Source of the DNA: Sinosporangium siamense
GTDB taxonomy: Bacteria > Actinomycetota > Actinomycetes > Streptosporangiales > Streptosporangiaceae
Assembly: GCF_016863435.1 (NCBI RefSeq)
Contig: NZ_BOOW01000006.1
Span: 186,001 to 250,000 of the forward strand
DNA length: 64,000 nucleotides
Direction of reading: 5' to 3'
This document shows, piece after piece, positions 56,592-64,000 of the stretch. A program made the translations under genes and the position numbers. The stretch's first letter is position 1. Every line of letters begins with the position of its first letter. The notes below the pieces were generated by a model. The model was not told the DNA's origin. It did not search any database and saw nothing but the letters and a program-made list of their open reading frames with translations.

Positions 56592-57464
56592 CTAGGGATC
56601 GCAGGCGGCGATCAGTTCGTCGAGGGCTCGCCGTGCCTCCTCGGGCACGGTGAGGGTCATGTAGATCGCCTCACGGCCGTCCACCTTCACCCAGTAGGGG
56701 AAGACGAAGCTCTTCTTGGACTCGGTGAGCGCGTGCGCGTCGCAGTTCGTCATGAGGAAGCGCACGGGGATCTCCACCCGGGCGCGTGACGCGGGAAGCA
56801 CGGCGAGCGGCGGCGGCATGCCCTTGAGCGGTTTGAGCTGGAACAACACGCTCCCCGACAGGTCCTGCAGCGTGAGTTCCCCCGCCGCCGCCCGCCGTTC
56901 GACCACCACCGTGGCCCACACCGCCTCGCGCCCGCCGGTCCGGCCGCGCCGGAAGGGCGGCGCCAGCCGCACGTCCACCGCCCGCCGCGCGATGCCCGCT
57001 CCGCAGTCGAGCTTCACGAGCCGCTGGAGCAGCGGGTTCGGGTGGGGGAGGGGCAGTTCGATCCGCCGGGCCTCCGCCGCGCCGGCGGGGGAGCGGACCC
57101 AGGCGATCACGCGGCTCGGCCGCGCCTCGGGGATGGTGTCCCCGGCGCACCGGGCTTCGCCGTACGGCATGCGCAGGTCGACGCGTGGTGTCGGGGTGAC
57201 CTCGGCGTCCACGGGGTGGGGCGGGAGGAGCGTCAGGGACGGGCTGTCGAGTTGCAGGCGCTCGATGTGCACGGTGCCGGGGCCGCCGTTGCGGACGCCG
57301 ATGGCGAGCCACCGTTTGTCCTCGTCCGAACGTGACTGTTCGAGGGTGGCCGAGAGGGGCGGCAGGGGGTCGGCGGGGGGTTGCGGGGCCGCTGTGCAGG
57401 CGGCGAGGGTCGTCAGGGTGGTGAGCAGCGTGACCGCGCGGCGGTGTCCGGAACCCGCGTGCAT
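56592..57464 (-). CDS. Putative lipoprotein of unknown function
   Basis: 290 residues. Signal peptide with lipobox LTTLAAC, Cys at about residue 23, then a Pro-rich linker and beta-rich domain (WLAIGVRNGGPGTVHIERLQL, ELPLPHPNPLLQRLVKLDCG). Two to three further Cys could form disulfides. Family not recognised. ATG at 57464 is preferred: TATGGT ends seven bases upstream. ATG at 57476 is possible. It is divergent from the binding-protein gene. Confidence 0.72.
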   Translation of the reverse strand: MHAGSGHRRAVTLLTTLTTLAACTAAPQPPADPLPPLSATLEQSRSDEDKRWLAIGVRNGGPGTVHIERLQLDSPSLTLLPPHPVDAEVTPTPRVDLRMPYGEARCAGDTIPEARPSRVIAWVRSPAGAAEARRIELPLPHPNPLLQRLVKLDCGAGIARRAVDVRLAPPFRRGRTGGREAVWATVVVERRAAAGELTLQDLSGSVLFQLKPLKGMPPPLAVLPASRARVEIPVRFLMTNCDAHALTESKKSFVFPYWVKVDGREAIYMTLTVPEEARRALDELIAACDP

Positions 57465-57798
57465 GGACCGAACCATAAGAGGTCCGCAACCTCAAAGAAA
57501 GCCCCCAGAAACATGTATCGATTGTGTGATTTCTGGGTATATAGCGACGTCCGGGATGTGAGATACCGGAGTCGACATACGAGACGGTAACCGGGCAGCC
57601 GCCTGTCGTGGGTCCATACGGCCCCTTCCGGAGGGGCCGAAACAGCCGGAAGTAGAGGACTGATTACGACTCAGCATCCAAGTGTCCACAGTTCCGATGC
57701 ATATCTAGCTCGAAGGTTCCCAGTTTTATACCTTTCGACCAATCGATCGGGACCGTCGGCCGCGCTGACACTCCCTGCCTGAATGAAGGAGACACTTC
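57465..57798. other. Divergent intergenic region upstream of the liv binding-protein gene
   Basis: No gene. It contains CCCAGAAA (57504-57511) and TTTCTGGG (57530-57537), an eight-base inverted repeat next to TATATA at 57538-57543. A perfect hairpin CGGCCCCT-TCCGG-AGGGGCCG lies at 57619-57639. GC content is clearly lower around 57500-57560 and 57700-57740, as expected of a regulated promoter. Confidence 0.5.
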
Positions 57799-59085
57799 AT
57801 GATCCGCATTGCCCCCCTCGGGAGGGTGCTGGCCGTAGCGGCCGCCGCAAGCCTCGGCCTGACGGCGTGCGGCAGCGAGCCGGAGGTGGCGGCCACGCCC
57901 TCGGCGTCCGCGCCGGCTTCGCAGCCCGCAGCCGCCGCCGGCCAGGGCGACGGCACGTTGACCATCGGCACCCTGCTTCCCCGCACGGGTGACCTGGCCT
58001 TCCTCGGCCCGCCCGAGTTCGCCGGCGTCGACCTCGCCGTCGAGGAGATCAACGCCGCCGGTGGTGTCCTTGGGAAGCCGGTGGCGAAGGTCCACACCGA
58101 CTCCGGTGACACGAAGACCGACATCGCCTCGCAGTCTGTGGACAGCCTGCTCCAGCAGAAGGCCGACGCCATCATCGGCGCCGCCTCCTCCGGTGTGTCC
58201 AAGACCGTCATCGATAAAATCGTTAACGCCGGTGTGATCCAGTTCTCGCCGGCCAACACGTCCCCCGAGTTCACGACGTATAAGGACAACGGGCTGTACT
58301 TCCGCACCGCCCCGTCCGACGTGCTCCAGGGCCGCGTCCACGGCGACCTGATCCTCCAGGACGGCAGCGAGTCCGTCGCCATCCTCAACCGCCAGGACTC
58401 CTACGGCACCGGCCTCGCCGCCGAGGTCAAGAAGGCGGTCGAGGGCGGCGGCGGCGAGGTCGTGGCCGAGGTGGCCTACGACCCCAGCGCGCCCGACTTC
58501 GCCAGCGAGATCAGCAAGATCAAGGCCGCGAAGCCCAAGGCCATCTCGCTGATCGGGTTCGACGAGACCAAGAAGATCGTTCCCGAGCTCAAGAAGCAGG
58601 GCATCGGCCCCGACAAGGTGAAGCTCTACTTCGTGGACGGCAACCTCGCCGACTACTCCGAGGACTTCCCCAAGGGCACCCTGAAGGGCGTCAAGGCCAC
58701 CCAGCCCGGTGCGAAGACCAACGACGACTTCCGCGACAAGCTCCTGAAGATCGACCCCAACCTCAAGGACTTCAACTACGCCCCCGAGTCCTACGACGCC
58801 GCCATCCTGGTCGCCCTGGCCGCCGTGGCCGCCAAGGACGACTCCGGCAAGGCGGTCGCCGCGAAGCTGATCGAGGTCAGCAAGGGCGGCGAGAAGTGCA
58901 CCACGTTCAAGCAGTGCCTCGACCTGCTCAACGCCGGCAAGGACATCGACTTCGACGGCGTCTCCGGCCCGGTGGAGTTCAACGACGCCGGTGACCCGGC
59001 CGAGGCCACCATCGGCATCTACGAGTTCGGCGACGACAACAAGAACAAGGTCGTCAACCACCTCTCCGGCAAGATCGACGGCTAA
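57799..59085 (+). CDS. livK: Branched-chain amino acid ABC transporter substrate-binding lipoprotein
   Basis: 428 residues. Lipobox LGLTAC, then a linker rich in Ala/Ser/Pro. Leu/Ile/Val-binding fold with IGTLLPRTGDLAFLGPPEF, GVDLAVEEINAAGG, AIIGAASSGVS and YAPESYDAAILVALAA. AAGGAGA seven bases upstream of ATG. The matching permease and ATPase genes lie on the other strand 1.3 kb away, separated by transposon remnants. A strong terminator follows. Confidence 0.92.
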   Translation: MIRIAPLGRVLAVAAAASLGLTACGSEPEVAATPSASAPASQPAAAAGQGDGTLTIGTLLPRTGDLAFLGPPEFAGVDLAVEEINAAGGVLGKPVAKVHTDSGDTKTDIASQSVDSLLQQKADAIIGAASSGVSKTVIDKIVNAGVIQFSPANTSPEFTTYKDNGLYFRTAPSDVLQGRVHGDLILQDGSESVAILNRQDSYGTGLAAEVKKAVEGGGGEVVAEVAYDPSAPDFASEISKIKAAKPKAISLIGFDETKKIVPELKKQGIGPDKVKLYFVDGNLADYSEDFPKGTLKGVKATQPGAKTNDDFRDKLLKIDPNLKDFNYAPESYDAAILVALAAVAAKDDSGKAVAAKLIEVSKGGEKCTTFKQCLDLLNAGKDIDFDGVSGPVEFNDAGDPAEATIGIYEFGDDNKNKVVNHLSGKIDG

Positions 59086-59124
59086 CCCCTCGATCTCGGG
59101 CTGATTCCTCACCCCAGGCGATCG

Positions 59125-59163
59125 GGCCCGGCCGGGCCGACACCACGTCGGCCCGGCCGGGCC
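59125..59163 (+). terminator. Strong hairpin terminator after livK
   Basis: GGCCCGGCCGGGCCGAC-ACCAC-GTCGGCCCGGCCGGGCC is a perfect 17-base stem starting about 40 bases after the livK stop and followed by TTGTC. Confidence 0.88.
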
Positions 59164-59299
59164 TTGTCGCATCCGCCGACCACGCTTCCGCCGACCACGC
59201 TTCCGCCGTACGGCGAAGCCCTCCCCTTGGCCGTCCCCCCGACCCGGAGTGAGATCGGTGCCGTGCTGCCGCACCGCGCACCCGGCGGGCGTGACCCCA

Positions 59300-59757
59300 T
59301 CACGAGTACGAGCGCTCGGAGTCCGGGTGCCGGCGGAACGCCTCGCCGGACGCCCCGGCGAGTCGGTCGGCGGCCGAGCAGGCGGCCTCCAGCTGCGCCG
59401 GCAGCACGCATGCCTGCTCGCCGAAGGCATCCTCGACCAACGGGGGCCGACGCATCTGCTCCTGGCGGAAGACTCGCCGGAGCCGGTCGGCCCACACCTC
59501 CAGGTCGCGTTCGCGGCCGGAGCGGCGCAGCGCCGCCATCAGCTGCCGGCGGGTCATCCGGGCCGCTTTGCCCGGGGCGGGGGCGGCCCGGACCTCCCGC
59601 GAGGTGAGGCCCGCCTCGCCGAAAGCACCGACGGCGGCGGGGAAGTACTCACGCAGCAGTGATCGCAACTTGCTGCGGGTGGTCTCGATGGCCACCGGGA
59701 TCCTGCGTCGGGGCCGTCGCCGTTGGCGGCGAGGAGTTCGGCCAGGGCAATGATCAC
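59300..59757 (-). pseudogene. IS110-family transposase fragment
   Basis: The minus strand reads IIALAELLAANGDGPDAG, then after a frameshift RRIPVAIETTRSKLRSLLREYFPAAVGAFGEAG, LTRRQLMAALRRSGR and PPLVEDAFGEQA, as in the central part of IS110 transposases. IPVAIET is normally followed by about 90 residues before RSLLREYFP, so there is an internal deletion. After EEAFRRHPD-like sequence the frame is lost at about 59317. N-terminal DEDD and C-terminal Ser domains are missing. Confidence 0.75.
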
Positions 59758-59817
59758 GGGACGAGTGGTCGGGACCGCGAAGGCGGTCTTGGGATCTCAT
59801 CAGAAACCTCCGAGGAA

Positions 59818-59838
59818 ACCCACGCCTTCAGGCGGGGG
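59818..59838 (+). mobile_element. Decayed right end of an IS605/TnpB-type element
   Basis: CCCACGCC-TTCA-GGCGGGGGAGGAAT resembles the hairpin right end of a second IS605-like family, preceded by CCTCCGAGGAAA. One A-G mismatch breaks the stem. No matching transposase is left beside it, apart from the remnant downstream, which has a different end. Confidence 0.5.
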
Positions 59839-59873
59839 AGGAATCGGATCTCCTGCGGAGCAGGGCAGGGGCA

Positions 59874-60208
59874 GGCGTTTCGCCCGTCAGGCGAAACGCC
59901 ATGCGAACACATGTACGATGCTTGACCGATCGAGCGATAGGGTGTGAGCCATGTCGCAGATCGTGAAGCGGGCCTGCAGGTGCCGCTTCCAGCCGTCCCC
60001 CGGGCAAGCCGCCGGGCTTGCCCGGACGTTCGGCTGCGTGCGCCTGGTCCATATCCTCGCCGCCGGGCCGGCGGAGAGGTGAAACGCCTGTGGAGCCGGT
60101 GTAAGACCTCAAGCGAGAGTCCTCTCGGGCGGGGCGACCGGTGGTGAAGCAGGAAGCCCAGCCGGTGACGGTTGGAATCCCCCGGCTTTAGCCGGGGGAG
60201 GATGTCAA
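59874..60208 (+). mobile_element. TnpB-derived mini-element with intact right-end hairpin
   Basis: The left part has a perfect inverted repeat GGCGTTTCGCC-CGTCA-GGCGAAACGCC (59874-59900) and the usual leader before tnpB. The right end is TCCCCCGGC-TTTA-GCCGGGGGA (60178-60199) followed by GGATGTCAA, the 3' end known from IS605/TnpB elements, where it overlaps the omegaRNA scaffold. Only fragments of tnpB lie between. The left boundary is uncertain. Confidence 0.65.
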
Positions 60209-60211
60209 TAG
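59951..60211 (+). pseudogene. tnpB remnant with large internal deletion
   Basis: ATG 59951 opens MSQIVKRACRCRFQPSPGQ, then AAGLARTFGCVRLV, the TnpB N-terminus, and stops at 60082. In another frame NACGAGVRPQARVLSGGATG leads to TAG at 60211, matching the TnpB C-terminus after the zinc finger. About 300 codons with the RuvC residues are missing. It cannot be active. Confidence 0.75.
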
Positions 60212-60367
60212 GCGAGGTGGCGAGCACGCCGTCACCCAACCGGGCGATCGGCTTTTGCGAGAGGGGAGGCGTCGGTCTTCAGCTGGGCGCATTCGGTGTC
60301 GGCCGGTCGTGCGATTCACCGGAGGAATTCCTTGTTGCCCGTCGTTTGCCGAGATCAGCGTTCATGC

Positions 60368-60405
60368 GAAGGCCCCGTCCGGGGCGTATGCCGGACGGGG
60401 CCTTC
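60368..60405 (-). terminator. Terminator of the liv permease operon
   Basis: GAAGGCCCCGTCCGG and its complement CCGGACGGGGCCTTC are separated by eight bases and lie 15 bases past the livF stop. The perfect 15-base stem likely works for the minus-strand operon. Confidence 0.8.
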
Positions 60406-60419
60406 TGCGGGTGCGTGGG

Positions 60420-61259
60420 TCAGGCTCGGGCGAGGGTGCCGAGGTAGAGTTCGATGACCTTGGGGTCGTTCATCAGGTCGCGGCCGGAGGCCGTGTAGGC
60501 GTTGCGGCCCTGGTCGAGGACATAGCCGCGGTGGCAGATCTGGAGGCAGCGCCGGGCGTTCTGCTCCACCATGACGATGGTGACGCCCGCCCGGTTGATC
60601 TGCTGGGCCTGGATGAAGACGAGGTCCTGCAGTTTGGGGGACAGGCCGGCCGAGGGTTCGTCCAGAAGGAGGACGGACGGTTCGGTCATCAGGGCGCGGC
60701 CCATGGCGACCATCTGGCGTTCGCCGCCCGACAGGGAGCCGGCTCGCTGCTTGCGGCGTTCCTTGAGGGCGGGGAAGATCTCGGAGACGAACTCGAAGCG
60801 CTCCTTGAACTTCCTCGGCGCCTGGTAGGCCCCCATCTCAAGGTTTTCCTCGACCGACAGGCTGGGGAAGACGTTGTTGGTCTGCGGCACATAGCCGACG
60901 CCGCGCGAGACCAGGGCGTGGGCCTTCAGGTTGGTGATGTTCTCACCTTTGAGGGTGACGGCGCCGCTGCGGATGTTCACCAGGCCGAACATGGACTTGA
61001 GCAGGGTCGACTTGCCCGCGCCGTTCGGTCCGATGATGCCGATCAGTTCACCTTCCTTCACATACAGGTCGGTGCCGTTGAGGATGTTGACCCCGGGCAG
61101 GTAGCCCGCGATCAGCTCGTCGCAGCGGAGGATCGCGTCTTCGGCGCCGGTGAGGTGGGCGGAGCGGTCGGCGACCTTGCTCGCGCTGTCGTCCGCCTCG
61201 TCGGCGCGGGAGAGGTCGTCCGCGGCGGTGACGTCGGGGGTCTTCTCAGACTCGCTCAT
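60420..61259 (-). CDS. livF: Branched-chain amino acid ABC transporter ATPase LivF
   Basis: 279 residues. A 40-residue acidic N-terminal extension is followed by the ATPase domain: Walker A GIIGPNGAGKSTLL, signature SLSGGERQMVAMGRALM, Walker B SVLLLDEPSAGLSP, and VEQNARRCLQI typical of LivF. ATG 61259 lies inside livG (14 bases overlap) and has AAGGAGG six bases upstream. The longer frame above it is antisense-like noise. Confidence 0.93.
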   Translation of the reverse strand: MSESEKTPDVTAADDLSRADEADDSASKVADRSAHLTGAEDAILRCDELIAGYLPGVNILNGTDLYVKEGELIGIIGPNGAGKSTLLKSMFGLVNIRSGAVTLKGENITNLKAHALVSRGVGYVPQTNNVFPSLSVEENLEMGAYQAPRKFKERFEFVSEIFPALKERRKQRAGSLSGGERQMVAMGRALMTEPSVLLLDEPSAGLSPKLQDLVFIQAQQINRAGVTIVMVEQNARRCLQICHRGYVLDQGRNAYTASGRDLMNDPKVIELYLGTLARA

Positions 61260-62211
61260 TGCCGGCCTCCTTCGTGCTGTCGCCGTCCGCGTCGGCCTCG
61301 GCCGCGAGTTCCGCCTCGGCCTCCTCGAGTTGCTGCTGCTCTTCCTCGGCCGAGAGGGGGGCGTCGTGGTGGGCACCGAGGTAGGCGTCGATGACGCGGG
61401 CGTCGGACATGATGCTGTGCGGTGGTCCCTCGGCGATGACGGCGCCCTGGGCCATGACGATGACCCAGTCGCTGATGTCGCGCACCATGTCCATGTCGTG
61501 CTCGACGAATAGCACGGTCATGCCCTCTTCGCGGAGGTTCTTCACGTGGCCGAGCAGTGACTGGGTGAGCGCCGGGTTGACGCCCGCCATCGGCTCGTCG
61601 AGCATGACGAGCTCGGGCTGCACCATGAGGGCGCGTGCCATCTCCAGGAGTTTGCGCTGGCCGCCGGAGAGGCTGCCGGCGAAGTCGTCCTTTTTGGCGA
61701 TGAGTTTGAAGCGGGTGAGCAGGTCCTCGGCCCGCTGGGTGATCGCGGCCTCCTCACCGCGCCACAGGCCGGGGATGAGGCCGGCGAAGAAGTTCTCGCC
61801 GCGCTGCTTCTGGGCCCCGAGCCGCATGTTCTCGATGACGGTGAGCTTGGAGAGGGCCTTGGTGAGCTGGAAGGTGCGCACCATGCCGTGGCGGGCCACC
61901 TTGTAGGCGGGCACGCCGTTCATCTTCTGGCCGTTGAAGGTCCACTCGCCGGCGTCGGCGGTGTCGAACCCGGTGAGCTGGTTGAAGAACGTCGTCTTGC
62001 CGGCGCCGTTGGGGCCGATGAGGGCGGTGATGGAGCCGCGCTGGATCTCGACGTGGCCGACGTCGACGGCGGTGAGACCGCCGAAGCGGCGCACGACCTT
62101 GTCGACGACGAGGATGGGGTCGGGCTTCGCCACACCGGGTTCGGTGGCCAGGCCCTCGAACGCCGCGAGCGCGGCGGCCTTGCGGCTCTGGGCCGGGTTG
62201 TCAGCGTGCAT
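61246..62211 (-). CDS. livG: Branched-chain amino acid ABC transporter ATPase LivG
   Basis: 321 residues. Walker A LIGPNGAGKTTFFN, signature SLSGGQRKLLEMARALM, Walker B LVMLDEPMAGVNP, H-loop FVEHDMDMV. The long C-terminus is rich in Glu/Ala (AEEEQQQLEEAEAEL), longer than in most LivG. ATG at 62211 overlaps livM by 11 bases with GAGGGAG upstream. Confidence 0.94.
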   Translation of the reverse strand: MHADNPAQSRKAAALAAFEGLATEPGVAKPDPILVVDKVVRRFGGLTAVDVGHVEIQRGSITALIGPNGAGKTTFFNQLTGFDTADAGEWTFNGQKMNGVPAYKVARHGMVRTFQLTKALSKLTVIENMRLGAQKQRGENFFAGLIPGLWRGEEAAITQRAEDLLTRFKLIAKKDDFAGSLSGGQRKLLEMARALMVQPELVMLDEPMAGVNPALTQSLLGHVKNLREEGMTVLFVEHDMDMVRDISDWVIVMAQGAVIAEGPPHSIMSDARVIDAYLGAHHDAPLSAEEEQQQLEEAEAELAAEADADGDSTKEAGNERV

Positions 62212-63190
62212 CGAGCGCGATCTCCCTCTTGTCGCCGAAGATGCCTTGCGGGCGGTAGATGAGCAGGAGGATCAGGCCGAGGCCGATGATCATGTACTGG
62301 ATCGCGCCGACCTGGTTGACGTTGAGGAAGTTGATCACGTTCTTGTTGATCGCCTCCTCCAGGCCCGTCTTGACGAAGATCATCAGGAACCAGAAGATCG
62401 CCGCGCCGACGATGGGGCCGAGGATGCGCGCCGCGCCGCCGAGGATCAGCACGGTGTAGGCGAAGAACGTGAAATCGGTGCTGTAGAGGTCGGCCTGGGC
62501 GGAGGAGCGGCTCAGGGCGAAGATGAAGCCGGCGAGCGAGCCGATCACGCCGCCGATGACGAGCGACTGCATCTTGTACGAGAAGACGTTCTTGCCGAGG
62601 CTGCGCACGGCGTCCTCGTCCTCGCGGATGGCCTTGAGCACCCGTCCCCACGGGCTCCTCATCACGAGGAAGAGCAGGAGCGAGACGGCGATGACGAGGA
62701 TCCAGCCGACGGTGAGGATCCACATGGTGCGGTGGTCGAACCCGATGAACGGCGGGATGACGTAGTTGCCCTCGGGGTAGGGGTTGAGCCCGTAGAACGT
62801 GCCGGCGAACTCCTGCAGGCCGTCGGTGCCGCCGAAGGTGTCCTTGAGGGCGACGGCCCGCACGACCAGGCGCACGATCTCGGCGGCGGCGATCGTCACG
62901 ATCGCCAGGTAGTCCGCCCGCAGCCGCAGCGTGGGGATGCCGAGCAACAGCGCGAGCAGGACGGCGAGCACGAGGCCGATGCCGACGCCGAGGAAGAGCG
63001 GCAGCCCGAAGGTCGCCACGGTGGTGGCTATCGAATAGGCGCCGACCGCGACGAAGGCGGCCTGCCCGAAGTTGAGCAGGCCGGTGTATCCGAACTGCAC
63101 GTTCAGGCCGATGGCGGCGAGGCAGTAGATGACGGCCTCGGAGCCGATGCCCGCCTCGACGGCCCGGCTGAAGATGAGTATCCAGTCCAT
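62201..63190 (-). CDS. livM: Branched-chain amino acid ABC transporter permease LivM
   Basis: 329 residues with eight to nine membrane helices. Motifs GYTGLLNFGQAAFVAVGAYS, YLAIVTIAAAEIVRL, SPWGRVLKAIREDEDAVRSLG (coupling helix) and YRPQGIFGDKREI. AAGGGAG upstream of ATG 63190. It lies 12 bases after livH, so one operon. Confidence 0.94.
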   Translation of the reverse strand: MDWILIFSRAVEAGIGSEAVIYCLAAIGLNVQFGYTGLLNFGQAAFVAVGAYSIATTVATFGLPLFLGVGIGLVLAVLLALLLGIPTLRLRADYLAIVTIAAAEIVRLVVRAVALKDTFGGTDGLQEFAGTFYGLNPYPEGNYVIPPFIGFDHRTMWILTVGWILVIAVSLLLFLVMRSPWGRVLKAIREDEDAVRSLGKNVFSYKMQSLVIGGVIGSLAGFIFALSRSSAQADLYSTDFTFFAYTVLILGGAARILGPIVGAAIFWFLMIFVKTGLEEAINKNVINFLNVNQVGAIQYMIIGLGLILLLIYRPQGIFGDKREIALDAR

Positions 63191-63202
63191 GTCCGCTCTC
63201 CC

Positions 63203-64000
63203 TTAGCCGATCCGCTCGCGGCGGCCGAGGATGCCCTGCGGCCTGAACAGCAGCACGATGATGAGGACGGCCAAAGCGCCGACGTTTTTGATCTCCGGAG
63301 GTATCCAGAGCGTCGAGACCTGGATGAACAGTCCCACCACCAGCGAGCCGACCAGCGCGCCGAACGCGGTTCCGAGGCCGCCGAGGGTGACCCCGGCGAA
63401 CATGAGCAGCAGGACCTGGAGCCCCATCTGATAGTTGATGGTCTGGCTCAGGCCGAGGAAGATGCCCGCGAGACCGGCGATGCCGGCGCCCGCGGTCCAC
63501 ACGATGCGGATGACCCGGTCGACGTTGATGCCGGACGACGCGGCGAGCGCGGGGTTGTCGGCGACGGCGCGGGTGGCCTTGCCGAGGCGGGTGAAGAGCA
63601 GGGCCACGCCGACGGCGATGAGGACGAGGATCTCGATGCCCATGATGATGAGACTCTTGGGAGTGGCCGAGATCGGGCCGATCTGGATGCCCTCCTGCGC
63701 GCCGTACTGCCGATATGCCTCGCTGGCGCCGCCGAAGATGAAGAGCAGGAGATAGCGGAGGAAGAGCGCGACGCCGATCGAGATGATCATCATGGAGATC
63801 AGCCCGGTCTTGCGCTTGCGCAGCTGCCCCCAGAAGAACCGGTCCTGCCCATATCCGAAGGCTGCGGAGAGCACGACGGCGAGCGGGGCGGCTATGAGGA
63901 GATGAAGGCCGACGACGCTGTTGAGGAAGAACGCGATGAAGGCACCGATGGCGAGTAGTTCACCGTGTGCGAAGTTCGTCAGGCCCGTGGTTCCGAAGAT
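63203..64000 (-). CDS. livH: Branched-chain amino acid ABC transporter permease LivH (5' part outside window)
   Basis: 265 C-terminal residues are visible. The start lies beyond the right edge. IFGTTGLTNFAHGELLAIGA is the typical LivH N-terminal region, RAVADNPALAASSGINVDRV the coupling helix, and LFRPQGILGRRERIG the end. The frame is open to the window edge and covers at least seven helices. Confidence 0.92.
   Translation of the reverse strand: MFGTTGLTNFAHGELLAIGAFIAFFLNSVVGLHLLIAAPLAVVLSAAFGYGQDRFFWGQLRKRKTGLISMMIISIGVALFLRYLLLFIFGGASEAYRQYGAQEGIQIGPISATPKSLIIMGIEILVLIAVGVALLFTRLGKATRAVADNPALAASSGINVDRVIRIVWTAGAGIAGLAGIFLGLSQTINYQMGLQVLLLMFAGVTLGGLGTAFGALVGSLVVGLFIQVSTLWIPPEIKNVGALAVLIIVLLFRPQGILGRRERIG

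Overview
The window is high-GC DNA with actinomycete codon usage: third-position G/C, GTG and TTG starts, 4-base GTGA and ATGA overlaps, and many apparently leaderless starts. Gene content and order (hisDCB-hisH-priA-ridA-hisF ... hisI - trpCBA - lgt - gltBD - pyk - PdtaR-type regulator - liv) match the conserved chromosomal his-trp-glt-pyk-liv neighbourhood of Streptomyces-like bacteria. The genus cannot be fixed from the window. A filamentous actinomycete, possibly of the order Streptosporangiales, is a reasonable guess.

Layout. 1-3562: left-edge MurA-type enolpyruvyl transferase, a DUF2567-like membrane protein, an amidase and a YbaK-type deacylase. 3945-10092: compact histidine operon with two small membrane proteins and a RidA protein embedded. 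10093-10829: non-coding, with short tandem repeats. 10830-17503: small membrane protein, a MerR regulator divergent from an eight-helix membrane protein, a TIGR03085 protein and a heterodimeric ABC exporter. 17581-22601: hisI, the Trp-region membrane protein, a 156-bp tandem duplication, DUF2752, trpC, trpB and trpA. trpE, trpF, hisG and hisE are not in the window. PriA may cover the missing TrpF step. 23252-30011: MauE/DsbA-like thiol-redox pair, lgt, a VIT-type metal transporter, a long repeat-rich single-pass membrane protein, and a small anchored protein that shares its C-terminal domain. 30098-31738: BpsA-like (branched polyamine synthase family) protein. 32103-38117: glutamate synthase gltB and gltD, ended by a strong terminator.

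38249-43250 is a signalling/transport module. A secreted hydrolase, an ABC ATPase and an ABC permease form one operon, which is divergent from a two-component system across nested inverted repeats. Then come a secreted subtilase, a DUF2784 protein and pyruvate kinase. 47571-55400 is an accessory, decaying segment: orphan Phd-type antitoxin with a broken VapC, Eis-like acetyltransferase, two oxidoreductases, an SDR/AraC junction repeated three times, an FAD oxidoreductase and a beta-lactamase-fold hydrolase. Next come a tRNA, an ANTAR-type response regulator and a lipoprotein. The branched-chain amino acid binding protein follows, then a graveyard of IS110 and IS605/TnpB fragments, then the livHMGF transport genes on the opposite strand.

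Dispersed signals: a 13-bp word GTACGGC(A/G)NAGCC recurs between genes, sometimes as inverted pairs. At least a dozen genes have a -10-like hexamer 6-8 nt before the start codon, which suggests frequent leaderless transcription.
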